Under the pieces are notes generated by a model. The model did not search any database. It was not told the DNA's origin and saw only the letters and a program-made list of their open reading frames with translations. The position numbers and the translations under genes were made by a program. A stretch of DNA of 64,000 nt from DASYTH01 sp036002505 (GTDB taxonomy: Bacteria > Actinomycetota > Actinomycetes > Mycobacteriales > Pseudonocardiaceae), in contig NZ_DASYTH010000218.1 of NCBI RefSeq assembly GCF_036002505.1, forward strand, positions 1-64,000. The letters run 5' to 3'. Every line of letters starts with the position of its first letter. The first letter of the stretch is position 1. Shown here piece after piece: positions 27,978 through 35,207 of this stretch.

Positions 27978-28955
27978 TCAGTCGTTGGCGTGCAGGGCAG
28001 CGTTGAGCTCGACGCCGCCGGCCGTGTGCGGCACCGCCTCGACCCGTCCGGTGGTGGAGTTGCGCCGGAACAGCAGCCCGGTGCGCCCCGACAGTTCACG
28101 GGCCTTGACCACGCGCCCGTCCGGCAGCGTGACCTTGGTGCCGGCGGTGACATAGAGGCCCGCCTCCACGACGCAGTCGGCGCCGAGCGAGATACCGATG
28201 CCCGCGTTCGCGCCGACCAGGCAGCCCTTGCCGATCGTGATCGTCTCGCGGCCGCCGCCGGAGAGCGTGCCCATGATCGACGCCCCGCCGCCGACGTCGG
28301 AGCCGTCCGCCACCACGACGCCCTGCGAGATCCGGCCCTCGATCATGGACGAGCCGAGCGTGCCGGCGTTGAAGTTGACGAACCCCTCGTGCATCACGGT
28401 GGTGCCGGCGGCCAGGTGCGCCCCCAACCGCACGCGGTCGGCGTCGGCGATGCGCACTCCGGACGGCACCACGTAGTCGACCATCCGCGGCAGTTTGTCG
28501 ACCAGGTGCACGGTGACCGGGCCGCTGGCCCGCAGCCTCAACCGGGTCGACTCGAACCCCTCCACCCGGCACGGCCCCCGGTTGGTCCAGACCACGTTGG
28601 TGAGTAGGCCGAAGAGCCCGTCCAGGTTCAGCCCGTTGGGCTGCACCAGCCGGGTGGAGAGCAGGTGCAGGCGCAGGTACACGTCGTAGGCGTCGGCCGG
28701 TGGGTCCGACAGCCGGGTGATCCCGGTCCGCACCGGGATGACCTCGACGCCCCGGTCGGCGTCCGGCCCGAGCAGCGCGGACACCTCACGCCCCAGCTCG
28801 TCGGCCGCGTCCTGCTCGGACAGGTGCTGCGTGCCCGGTGCCCGCCCGGCCCCCAGCCGCGGCCGCGGGAACCACGCGTCCAGCACGGTCCCGTCGTCAC
28901 CAACCGTCGCCAACCCGACGCCGTGCGCGCCGGTCGAGTCCACAGAGCTGCTCAC
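27978..28955 (-). CDS. dapD: Tetrahydrodipicolinate N-succinyltransferase
   Basis: This enzyme of the succinylase branch transfers succinyl from succinyl-CoA to tetrahydrodipicolinate in lysine/DAP synthesis. The 325-residue product has the actinobacterial DapD layout: an N-terminal domain, then a left-handed parallel beta-helix of hexapeptide repeats from about residue 160 (IADADRVRLGAHLAAGTTVM, GRISQGVVVADGSDVGGGAS, GKGCLVGANAGIGISLG). A short C-terminal part follows. The start at GTG 28955 is favoured since TAGCCT lies eight bases upstream and no ribosome site is seen; TTG 28964 is possible. Confidence 0.92.
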   Translation of the reverse strand: MSSSVDSTGAHGVGLATVGDDGTVLDAWFPRPRLGAGRAPGTQHLSEQDAADELGREVSALLGPDADRGVEVIPVRTGITRLSDPPADAYDVYLRLHLLSTRLVQPNGLNLDGLFGLLTNVVWTNRGPCRVEGFESTRLRLRASGPVTVHLVDKLPRMVDYVVPSGVRIADADRVRLGAHLAAGTTVMHEGFVNFNAGTLGSSMIEGRISQGVVVADGSDVGGGASIMGTLSGGGRETITIGKGCLVGANAGIGISLGADCVVEAGLYVTAGTKVTLPDGRVVKARELSGRTGLLFRRNSTTGRVEAVPHTAGGVELNAALHAND

Positions 28956-28963
28956 GTCACGCA

Positions 28964-28969
28964 AGGCTA
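28964..28969 (-). promoter_or_regulatory. Putative -10 box of dapD
   Basis: TAGCCT on the minus strand, eight bases before the dapD GTG. The same hexamer precedes dapE on the other strand and the MgtE_N/CBS gene. Confidence 0.45.
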
Positions 28970-28970
28970 G

Positions 28971-29405
28971 TCAGTTCTCCACGAACGGATTCCGCACGGT
29001 CAGCAATCCGAACGTCTGGCCGTGCTGCATGTCCTCGGACAGTAACGTCTTCGCTCCGCTCCGCATCGCCGCCTCAATGATCAACGCATCCCACCAGGAG
29101 GTCGAATACCTTTCCTGAAGCGAACTTGCCCAAACAAGTTGTAGCGGGCTGGTATTCGATGAACACCACGTGCCGTAGTCCGTCATAATGGCACGTGCTT
29201 CGCTTTTGGACATCGCAGGCTTCAGCTTTTGAGTTGCAGTATTGTAGAACTCTATCAGCACTTGCGTGCTGAGCACGCCGGTGCGGTCTCGCCACAACTT
29301 TCGGAGTAACGCTTGCGCGATCTCCTGTTTGCCGGGATCCCGTTGGTCATGTGCGTACAGGAGAATGTTCGTGTCAATGAAGGACCGATCGGTGTTGCTG
29401 CTCAT
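28971..29405 (-). CDS. PIN-domain toxin (VapC-like)
   Basis: A 144-residue PIN-domain ribonuclease, the toxin of a likely VapBC-type pair. The conserved acidic residues are visible: Asp in SFIDTNILLYA near residue 11, Glu in LIEFYN near 52, Asp in WWDALI near 105 and Asp in LLSEDMQ near 124. These bind the catalytic Mg2+. The start ATG overlaps the antitoxin's stop (ATGA), so toxin translation depends on antitoxin translation. The base composition is lower in G+C than the neighbouring genes, suggesting horizontal acquisition between dapD and dapE. Confidence 0.9.
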   Translation of the reverse strand: MSSNTDRSFIDTNILLYAHDQRDPGKQEIAQALLRKLWRDRTGVLSTQVLIEFYNTATQKLKPAMSKSEARAIMTDYGTWCSSNTSPLQLVWASSLQERYSTSWWDALIIEAAMRSGAKTLLSEDMQHGQTFGLLTVRNPFVEN

Positions 29406-29683
29406 TCGTCGAACATTTCCTCGTAGAGTTCGTCACGGGTCGATGTAATGCCACCCCGGTCGATGGCATTGTCCATTGCCTCGAGGGCGCGCTCCATGGC
29501 CTGCCGGTATCGGATTTCGGCCGACACCATCTCCTCCAGCTTCTGGGTCACCAGGCCGCTGACCGACGTGTTCCTGCGGACAGCTAACTCTTTGGCCTGC
29601 TGAATGATCTCCTCGTCCAGTTGGATGGTGAGGTTCCGCTTCCGTCCACCGGTGCCCTTGTTCAATCCAACGCTCTTAGGCAT
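29402..29683 (-). CDS. Antitoxin, ribbon-helix-helix-like
   Basis: The 93-residue product begins MPKSVGLNKG (ATG 29683, which is two codons inside a longer frame). RKRNLTIQLDEEIIQQAKELA near residues 14-34 looks like a ribbon-helix-helix DNA-binding arm followed by a helix (NTSVSGLVTQKLEEM). The C-terminal acidic part (IDRGGITSTRDELYEEMFDE) is expected to neutralise the PIN toxin. It probably binds the CACGTG-rich DNA just upstream and represses its own operon. Confidence 0.85.
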   Translation of the reverse strand: MPKSVGLNKGTGGRKRNLTIQLDEEIIQQAKELAVRRNTSVSGLVTQKLEEMVSAEIRYRQAMERALEAMDNAIDRGGITSTRDELYEEMFDE

Positions 29684-29696
29684 GACCACAGTCTAT

Positions 29697-29725
29697 CACG
29701 TGCTCCACGTGACTTCCACGTGGAG
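29697..29725. promoter_or_regulatory. Candidate antitoxin operator between the TA pair and dapE
   Basis: The 29 bases hold CACGTG three times, with CTCCACGTG and CCACGTGGAG forming overlapping palindromes. The spacing of about 10-11 bases matches binding of dimers along one DNA face. It lies 14 bases upstream of the antitoxin start and about 12 bases upstream of the dapE -10 box, so binding could affect both divergent promoters. Confidence 0.5.
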
Positions 29726-29737
29726 TCGTCGCGCTCG

Positions 29738-29743
29738 TAGCCT
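29738..29743 (+). promoter_or_regulatory. Putative -10 box of dapE
   Basis: TAGCCT ends seven bases before the dapE GTG. No ribosome-binding site is present, so a leaderless transcript is likely. Confidence 0.5.
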
Positions 29744-29750
29744 ACCCACT

Positions 29751-30833
29751 GTGACCGCAGCCCTTCAGCTTGCCGGCGATCCTGTGGAGCTGGCCGCCGC
29801 GTTGGTAGACGTCCCGAGCGTGTCTGGTCAGGAAGCCGAGCTGGCCGCGCTTGTCGAGACCGCGCTCCGTGAGCAGGCGCCGCACCTCGAGCTCGTCCGG
29901 TCCGGCAACACGGTGCTGGCCCGCACCACGCTCGGCCGGCCGTTCCGGGTGGTGCTCGCCGGGCACCTGGACACCGTGCCGGTCAACGGAAACCTGCCGG
30001 GCAAACGCACCGGGGAAGGCGACGAGGAGATCCTGCACGGCCTCGGCTCGGTGGACATGAAGGGTGGCGACGCGGTGCTGCTGCACCTGGCCGCCACCGC
30101 CACCGCACCTACCCACGACCTGACGTTCGTGTTCTACGACTGCGAGGAGGTCGACGCCGCACGCAACGGGCTCGGCCGGATCGAGCGGTGGCTGCCCGAG
30201 TGGCTGGCCGGGGACCTGGCGATCGTCGGCGAGCCGTCGAACGCCGTGGTGGAGGCCGGCTGCCAGGGCACCATGCGGGTCGAGGTGCACACCACCGGTC
30301 GCCGCGCGCACACCGCCCGGGCCTGGATGGGGGCGAACGCCATCCACGCCATGAGCGGGGCACTGCGCCGGCTCGACGAGTACGAGCCGCGCAGGGTCGA
30401 GATCGACGGTTGCCACTACCGGGAAGGGCTTCAGGCGGTGGCCATCTCTGGCGGGGTGCAAGGAAACGTGGTGCCGGACGAGGCGGTGCTCACGGTGAAC
30501 TACCGGTTCGCCCCGGACCGCACGCCCGACCAGGCCGAAGAGCACCTGTGCCAGGTGTTCGCCGGCTACGCGGTGACCGTCGTCGATCACGCCGCCGGCG
30601 CCATGCCGGGCCTGTCCGCACCCGCCGCCCGGCAGCTCGTGCATGCCTCGGGTGGCGACCCGGTGGCCAAGCTCGGCTGGACCGACGTCGCCCGGTTCGC
30701 CGCCGCCGGCCTCCCCGCGGTCAACTTCGGCCCCGGCGACCCCACCCTCGCGCACACCCGCGAGGAGCACGTCCCGGTCGCCCAGATCCGCCGCTGCGCC
30801 GACGTGCTCACCCGCTTCCTCATGTCCCCCTAG
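29751..30833 (+). CDS. dapE: Succinyl-diaminopimelate desuccinylase
   Basis: This 360-residue M20-family enzyme hydrolyses N-succinyl-L,L-DAP to L,L-DAP and succinate in the cytosol. Zinc and catalytic motifs are intact: AGHLDTVP near residue 72 (His and Asp), SVDMKGGDA near 102, FYDCEEVDA near 131 (catalytic and metal Glu) and GEPSN near 161; GTMRVEV and AHTARAWMGANAIH mark the dimerisation domain. The upstream open frame before GTG 29751 overlaps the TA operator and is not used. The -10 at 29738 supports this start. Confidence 0.94.
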   Translation: MTAALQLAGDPVELAAALVDVPSVSGQEAELAALVETALREQAPHLELVRSGNTVLARTTLGRPFRVVLAGHLDTVPVNGNLPGKRTGEGDEEILHGLGSVDMKGGDAVLLHLAATATAPTHDLTFVFYDCEEVDAARNGLGRIERWLPEWLAGDLAIVGEPSNAVVEAGCQGTMRVEVHTTGRRAHTARAWMGANAIHAMSGALRRLDEYEPRRVEIDGCHYREGLQAVAISGGVQGNVVPDEAVLTVNYRFAPDRTPDQAEEHLCQVFAGYAVTVVDHAAGAMPGLSAPAARQLVHASGGDPVAKLGWTDVARFAAAGLPAVNFGPGDPTLAHTREEHVPVAQIRRCADVLTRFLMSP

Positions 30834-30836
30834 ACT
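30831..30836 (+). promoter_or_regulatory. Putative -10 box of the first LOG gene
   Basis: TAGACT overlaps the dapE stop codon and ends seven bases before GTG 30844, the same leaderless spacing as its neighbours. Confidence 0.4.
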
Positions 30837-30843
30837 CGCGCGG

Positions 30844-31629
30844 GTGACAAGTCAGGAGCCCGCGGAGCTGTCGGAGGACGAGGAGCATCCGCGGGAGAAG
30901 CAGCGGGGACCGGTGGTGCTGCGACGGGGAAGGCGAGCCGAGCCGACCACGACGGACCAGCGGCTGCTGGACTCGCGCGGGCCGACCGACTGGGTGCACA
31001 CCGATCCCTGGCGGGTGCTGCGGATTCAGGCCGAGTTCGTCGAGGGGTTCGGGGCGCTTGCCGAGGTGCCGCGAGCGGTGACGGTGTTCGGGTCGGCGCG
31101 CACGCAACGGGACCACCCCGAGTACGAGCTGGGCCGGAAGATCGGTGCGGCGCTCGCACACGCCGGGTTCGCCGCGATCACCGGCGGCGGGCCGGGCTCG
31201 ATGGAGGCGGTCAACCGTGGCTGCTCGGAGGCCGGCGGGCTGTCCATCGGTCTGGGCATCGAGCTGCCGTTCGAGCAGGGCCTCAACCCGTGGGTGGACC
31301 TCGGGGTGAATTTCCGGTACTTCTTCACCCGCAAGACCATGTTCATCAAGTACGCCCAGGCGTTCATCTGCCTGCCCGGCGGATTCGGCACTCTGGACGA
31401 GCTGTTCGAGGCGCTCACCCTGGTGCAGACCAAGAAGGTCACCAAGTTCCCGGTTGTCCTCTTCGGACGGTCCTACTGGGGGGGTCTGCATTCCTGGGTG
31501 CGGGACTTCGTCTACGCGCAGGGGAAGATCGGCGAGAAGGACCTCGCCCTGCTGCACCTCACCGACGACATCGACGACGCGATCCGGGTGGTCGAGGAGG
31601 CCTACCAGGCCTGGACCGAGACGCATTGA
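30844..31629 (+). CDS. LOG family protein, TIGR00730-like
   Basis: The 261-residue product has the Rossmann-like fold of LOG ("lonely guy") phosphoribohydrolases, which cleave cytokinin riboside 5'-monophosphates and related nucleotides. The defining motifs are GGGPGSMEAVNRG near residue 117 and PGGFGTLDELFEALTLVQ near 176. A charged N-terminal extension (residues 1-60, EHPREKQRGPV) is characteristic of the actinobacterial group found next to folP2/gpgS. The next gene encodes a second LOG protein and overlaps it by four bases. Substrate in this organism is unknown. Confidence 0.88.
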   Translation: MTSQEPAELSEDEEHPREKQRGPVVLRRGRRAEPTTTDQRLLDSRGPTDWVHTDPWRVLRIQAEFVEGFGALAEVPRAVTVFGSARTQRDHPEYELGRKIGAALAHAGFAAITGGGPGSMEAVNRGCSEAGGLSIGLGIELPFEQGLNPWVDLGVNFRYFFTRKTMFIKYAQAFICLPGGFGTLDELFEALTLVQTKKVTKFPVVLFGRSYWGGLHSWVRDFVYAQGKIGEKDLALLHLTDDIDDAIRVVEEAYQAWTETH

Positions 31630-32177
31630 GCGGGCGTGCGCTCGCCGTCGCCGTCTACTGTGGATCGCACGCGTCGGTGCCCGATTCCTATCTGGAGCTG
31701 GCCGCCGCGGTCGGCGCGGAGATCGCCGCCCGGAGCGCCTCGCTGGTGTGGGGCGGCGGCCGCGCGTCGATGATGGGCGCGGTCGCGCGGGCCGCCCGCC
31801 GGGGTGGCGCCCGGACGGTCGGGGTCATCCCGCGGGCGCTGGTGGACCGGGAGTGGGCCGACCACGACGCGGACGAGCTGCTCGTGGTGGACACCATGCG
31901 GGAGCGCAAGGCGCTGATGGAGGCACACGCGGACGCGTTCCTCGCGCTGCCCGGCGGCCTCGGCACCTGCGAGGAGCTGTTCGAGGTCTGGACCGCCCGC
32001 TACCTCGGTATGCACGACAAACCGGTGGTGCTGCTCGACCCCGACACGCACTGGACCGGGCTGATCGGCTGGGTGCAAGGCTTGCGCGACAAGGGTTTCG
32101 CGTCAACCAGGGCGCTGGACGCGTTGGCCGTCACTACCACCGTCGCCGGCGCGCTGGACGCGTGCGGCGTTTCCTGA
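31626..32177 (+). CDS. Second LOG family protein, Rv1205-like
   Basis: The 183-residue product lacks the N-terminal extension of its neighbour. Motifs VYCGSHASVPDSY, LVWGGGRASMMGAVA (the PGGGxxGxM-like loop) and ALPGGLGTCEELFEVWTARYLG identify the LOG fold. TTG 31626 overlaps the preceding stop (TTGA); this is an unusual start but gives the right N terminus. M. tuberculosis Rv1205 in the same gene order is a LOG enzyme that makes cytokinins. Two LOG paralogues in one operon suggests different substrates. Confidence 0.85.
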   Translation: MSGRALAVAVYCGSHASVPDSYLELAAAVGAEIAARSASLVWGGGRASMMGAVARAARRGGARTVGVIPRALVDREWADHDADELLVVDTMRERKALMEAHADAFLALPGGLGTCEELFEVWTARYLGMHDKPVVLLDPDTHWTGLIGWVQGLRDKGFASTRALDALAVTTTVAGALDACGVS

Positions 32178-32245
32178 GCGTCACATATTGTGACCACGAC
32201 GTATCGTGGGCGGGCCGGCCGCCGGGTGCATGGCACCATCGGGGC

Positions 32246-33115
32246 GTGGCAGCCCTCCGGTTCGGCACCCGTGCGGTGGCCGACGATCGTGCCCTGGTGA
32301 TGGCGATCGTGAACCGCACCAGGGACTCCTTCTACGACCGCGGCGCGACGTTCGACGACCGGGCGGCGATGGCGGCGGTCGACCGCGCGGTGGCCGAGGG
32401 CGCGGACATCGTCGACGTCGGCGGGGTCCGGGCCGGCTCACACGGCGAGGAGGTGGACGCCGCCGAGGAGAGCCGGCGGGTCGTGCCGTTCGTCGCCGCG
32501 GTGCGGGAGCGCCATCCCGACCTCGTGATCAGCGTGGACACCTGGCGGCACGACGTGGCCCGGCCGGCCTGCCGCAACGGCGCCGACCTGATCAACGACA
32601 CCTGGGCGGGCGCCGACCCGGCGCTGGCCGAGGTGGCCGCCGAGTTCGGCGCCGGCATCGTCTGCTCGCACACCGGCGGGGCGGCGCCGCGCACCGACCC
32701 GCACCGGGTGCGCTACCTGGACGTGGTCGCCGAGGTGGCGGCCGAGCTGGTGGAGCGGGCCGAGCGGATGGTCGCGCTGGGTGTGCCGCGAGAGGGCGTG
32801 CTGATCGATCCGACGCACGACTTCGGCAAGAACACCTGGCACGGCCTGGAGTTGCTGCGCCGCCTGGACGAGCTGGTGGACACCGGCTGGCCGGTGCTGA
32901 TGGCGTTGTCCAACAAGGACTTCGTGGGCGAGACGCTGGGTGCGGAGCTCGCCGACCGGGTGGACGGCACGCTGGCCGCGACATCGGTGGCCGCGTTCGC
33001 CGGCGCCCGGGTCTTCCGCGCGCACCAGGTGCGCCAGACCAGGAGGGTGGTCGAGATGGTCGCCAGCATCGCCGGAACCCGGCCGCCGGCCCGCTGCCTG
33101 CGGGCATTGGCATGA
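32246..33115 (+). CDS. folP2: Dihydropteroate synthase-like protein (FolP2 type)
   Basis: A 289-residue TIM-barrel protein of the pterin-binding family. Compared with real DHPS, the first loop reads AIVNRTRDSFYDRG instead of the usual NVTPDSFSDGG, so substrate-loop residues are altered. Other barrel motifs are VDVGGVRAGSHGEEVD, ISVDTWRHDV, LINDTW and HDFGKNTWHG. FolP2 proteins next to gpgS in mycobacteria do not work as DHPS as far as known. The gene sits in the LOG-folP2-gpgS order of M. tuberculosis Rv1205-Rv1208. Pterin binding is likely; the reaction is unknown. Confidence 0.88.
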   Translation: MAALRFGTRAVADDRALVMAIVNRTRDSFYDRGATFDDRAAMAAVDRAVAEGADIVDVGGVRAGSHGEEVDAAEESRRVVPFVAAVRERHPDLVISVDTWRHDVARPACRNGADLINDTWAGADPALAEVAAEFGAGIVCSHTGGAAPRTDPHRVRYLDVVAEVAAELVERAERMVALGVPREGVLIDPTHDFGKNTWHGLELLRRLDELVDTGWPVLMALSNKDFVGETLGAELADRVDGTLAATSVAAFAGARVFRAHQVRQTRRVVEMVASIAGTRPPARCLRALA

Positions 33116-33159
33116 AGTCGACCTTGGCCAACATTCGCGAGTTGGACGGCGAGGCGTGA
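33112..33159 (+). CDS. 15-codon ORF linking folP2 and gpgS
   Basis: It encodes MKSTLANIRELDGEA. Its ATG overlaps the folP2 stop (ATGA), and its TGA overlaps the gpgS ATG (TGATG). It contains the Shine-Dalgarno GAGG of gpgS. It may exist mainly to couple translation of folP2 to gpgS, or be a chance frame in a tight junction; no protein function is claimed. Confidence 0.4.
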   Translation: MKSTLANIRELDGEA

Positions 33160-34082
33160 TGCACCCGGACGCGCACACCTGGTTCGCCGAGCGGACCTGG
33201 CAGGGCAGTGCCTGGTCGGTGCCGGAACTGGTGCGGGCCAAGGGATCCCGCACGGTCAGCGTGGTGCTGCCGGCGCTGAACGAGGAGGCCACGGTCGGCC
33301 GGGTGGTGGCCTCGGTGCGCCCGCTGCTCGGCTCGCTGGTGGACGAGCTGGTGATGGTCGACTCCGGCTCCACCGACCGGACGATCGAGGTCGCGGCCGC
33401 GGCCGGGGCCCGGGTGGTGCGCCGCACGGACGTGCTCGCCGACCTGGAACCGTTGCCCGGCAAGGGCGAGGTGCTCTGGCGCTCGCTCGCCGCGACCACC
33501 GGCGAGCTGCTCGTGTTCATCGACTCCGACCTGGTCGACCCGGATCCCGGCTTCGTCCCGGCCCTGCTCGGCCCGCTGCTGACCGAGCCGGACGTGCAGC
33601 TGGTGAAGGCGTTCTACCGCCGGCCGTTCGGCGGCGAGGGCTCCGGCGGCGGGCGAGTCACCGAGCTGATGGCGCGGCCGCTGCTCTCGGCGCTGCGCCC
33701 GGAGCTCTCCGGGGTGATCCAGCCGCTGGCCGGGGAGTACGCGGGCACCCGGGCGCTGCTCGAGTCGGTGCCGTTCGCGGCCGGGTACGGCGTGGAGATC
33801 GGCCTGCTGCTGGACGCCTACGCGGTGCTGGGCCTGGCCGGGCTCGCACAGGTCAACCTCGGCGTGCGAAAGCACCGGAACCGCCCGCTGGCCGAACTGG
33901 GCCTGATGGCGCGGCAGATCCTGGGCACGGCGCTGTCCCGGTGCGGCATCCCGCCGGCGCCCGGCGGGCTCACCCAGTTCCTCCAGGTCGCCGGCGAGTG
34001 GCTGCCGGACACCGCCACCATCCTCGCCGCCGACCGCCCACCGATGCGCGATCTCCTGGTGGCCAGGGGCTCGGCTGCGTGA
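33159..34082 (+). CDS. gpgS: Glucosyl-3-phosphoglycerate synthase
   Basis: This 307-residue GT-A fold enzyme transfers glucose from UDP- or ADP-glucose to 3-phosphoglycerate, the first step in making methylglucose lipopolysaccharide or glucosylglycerate. Motifs include VVLPALNEEATVG at residue ~34, VDSGSTDRT near 68, the metal-binding DSD (FIDSDLVDPDPGF) near 122 and YGVEIGLLLDAY with HRNRPLAELGLMA at the C terminus. ATG 33159 is preferred over GTG 33156 for spacing to GAGG. The position after folP2 matches Rv1207-Rv1208. Confidence 0.94.
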   Translation: MHPDAHTWFAERTWQGSAWSVPELVRAKGSRTVSVVLPALNEEATVGRVVASVRPLLGSLVDELVMVDSGSTDRTIEVAAAAGARVVRRTDVLADLEPLPGKGEVLWRSLAATTGELLVFIDSDLVDPDPGFVPALLGPLLTEPDVQLVKAFYRRPFGGEGSGGGRVTELMARPLLSALRPELSGVIQPLAGEYAGTRALLESVPFAAGYGVEIGLLLDAYAVLGLAGLAQVNLGVRKHRNRPLAELGLMARQILGTALSRCGIPPAPGGLTQFLQVAGEWLPDTATILAADRPPMRDLLVARGSAA

Positions 34083-34122
34083 CTGTGCGGGCTCACCGGC
34101 GACGACGGTAGGCCACAATGGG

Positions 34123-34177
34123 GCGCAGCGGCGCGGAGCGCCACGATGAGCGGGTGAGGGCGGGGCAGAGGATGGTC
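34123..34177 (-). repeat. 55-bp repeat module related to MITE copy 1
   Basis: On the minus strand this reads GACCATCCTCTGCCCCGCCC then TCACCCGCTCATCGTGGCGC and TCCGCGCCGC. It matches 14702-14757 with only a one-base indel and a few substitutions. It sits between gpgS and the DivIVA-like gene and may be the remains of a larger copy, since the long ends at 14551-14839 are not recognisable here. Confidence 0.6.
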
Positions 34178-34286
34178 TGCCCGGGGAGTCGGTTCCTGCC
34201 AAGCCGCTCACAGCGGTAGCGGAACGGGGCCCGAGCCCTCACCCTCGGATTCAACACCGTCGGACCGGCGTGACACGATCGTCGGC

Positions 34287-34604
34287 GTGACCACCGCGCT
34301 CATCTACCTGGTCGTGATGGTGCTCGTCGCGGCCGTGGTGTTCCTGCTGGCGTCGATCCTGTTCGGCCGCGGCGAGGAGCTGCCGGCGCTGCCGCCCGGC
34401 GCCTCGCCGACCCGGCTGCCCGAAGCCGGCATCACCGCCGAGGACCTGCATGACGTTCGGTTCCAGCAGGTCGTGCGCGGCTACAAGATGTCCGAAGTGG
34501 ACTGGGTGCTGGCGCGGGCCGGGGCCGAGCTGGGCGAGCTGCGCGCCCGGGTCGCCGAGCTGGAAGCCGGGCAGGACACGACAACCAAGGCCGAGCAGCC
34601 GTGA
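34287..34604 (+). CDS. Small membrane-anchored DivIVA-domain protein
   Basis: The 105-residue product has an N-terminal transmembrane helix (residues 4-25) and a short DivIVA-like segment (ITAEDLHDVRFQQVVRGYKM, then SEVDWVLARAGAELG). A coiled-coil tail (LRARVAELEAG) follows. Its gene lies between gpgS and tag, as Rv1209 does in M. tuberculosis. It may help position the cell-wall or septal machinery; the specific role is unknown. GTG start, overlapping the next gene by four bases. Confidence 0.88.
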   Translation: MTTALIYLVVMVLVAAVVFLLASILFGRGEELPALPPGASPTRLPEAGITAEDLHDVRFQQVVRGYKMSEVDWVLARAGAELGELRARVAELEAGQDTTTKAEQP

Positions 34605-35158
34605 CCGATGGCCGTCCCCGGTGCGGATGGGGCGACTCGGCGCCGGAGTACGTCGATTACCACGACAACGAGTGGGGCGTGCCACTGCACGGTGCGGTGC
34701 CGCTGTTCGAGCGGCTGACCCTGGAGGCGTTCCAGTCCGGCCTGTCCTGGCTGATCATCCTGCGCAAGCGGGAGGGCTTCCGGCGCGCGTTCGCCGGCTT
34801 CGACCCGGCCCGGGTCGCCGCGTTCGGCCCGGACGACGTCGCCCGGCTGCTGGCCGACACCGCCATCGTGCGGAACCGGGCCAAGATCGACGCGGCGATC
34901 CGCAACGCGCGCGCCGTCGCCGAGCTGGACACCCCGCTGGACAAGCTGCTCTGGTCGTTCGCGCCGGACCCGGCCGGCCGGCCCCGCCCGGCCACGCTCG
35001 CCGACGTGCCGGCCGTGACGCCCGAGTCCACGGCCATGGCCAAGGAGCTCAAGCGCCGCGGCTTCACCTTTGTCGGCCCGACCACCTGCTACGCGATGAT
35101 GCAGGCCACCGGCATGGTCGACGACCACGTCGCCACCTGCTGGCGCGCAATGCCATGA
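34601..35158 (+). CDS. tag: DNA-3-methyladenine glycosylase I
   Basis: A 185-residue base-excision repair enzyme that removes 3-methyladenine from alkylated DNA. TAG hallmarks are RCGWG near residue 7, YHDNEWGVPLH near 20, LEAFQSGLSWLIILRKREGF near 42 and the C-terminal FTFVGPTTCYAMMQATGMVDDH, which holds the structural zinc-ligand Cys/His pattern. GTG start overlaps the DivIVA-like gene (GTGA). The stop codon falls inside a perfect inverted repeat, probably a terminator shared with the convergent gene. Confidence 0.93.
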   Translation: MTDGRPRCGWGDSAPEYVDYHDNEWGVPLHGAVPLFERLTLEAFQSGLSWLIILRKREGFRRAFAGFDPARVAAFGPDDVARLLADTAIVRNRAKIDAAIRNARAVAELDTPLDKLLWSFAPDPAGRPRPATLADVPAVTPESTAMAKELKRRGFTFVGPTTCYAMMQATGMVDDHVATCWRAMP

Positions 35159-35201
35159 ATGACTCATTCGATGCGTCCACCGCACTGAATGAGTCATTCA
35201 T
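35155..35201. terminator. Perfect 15-bp inverted repeat between convergent genes
   Basis: ATGAATGACTCATTC (35155-35169) pairs with GAATGAGTCATTCAT (35187-35201) across a 17-base loop. It begins within the tag stop codon and ends before the stop of the convergent enoyl-CoA hydratase. There is no T-run, so termination would be of the bidirectional, GC-rich-genome kind. Related CTGAATG repeats are at 42306-42360 and 57478-57532. Confidence 0.65.
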
Positions 35202-35207
35202 CGCTCC

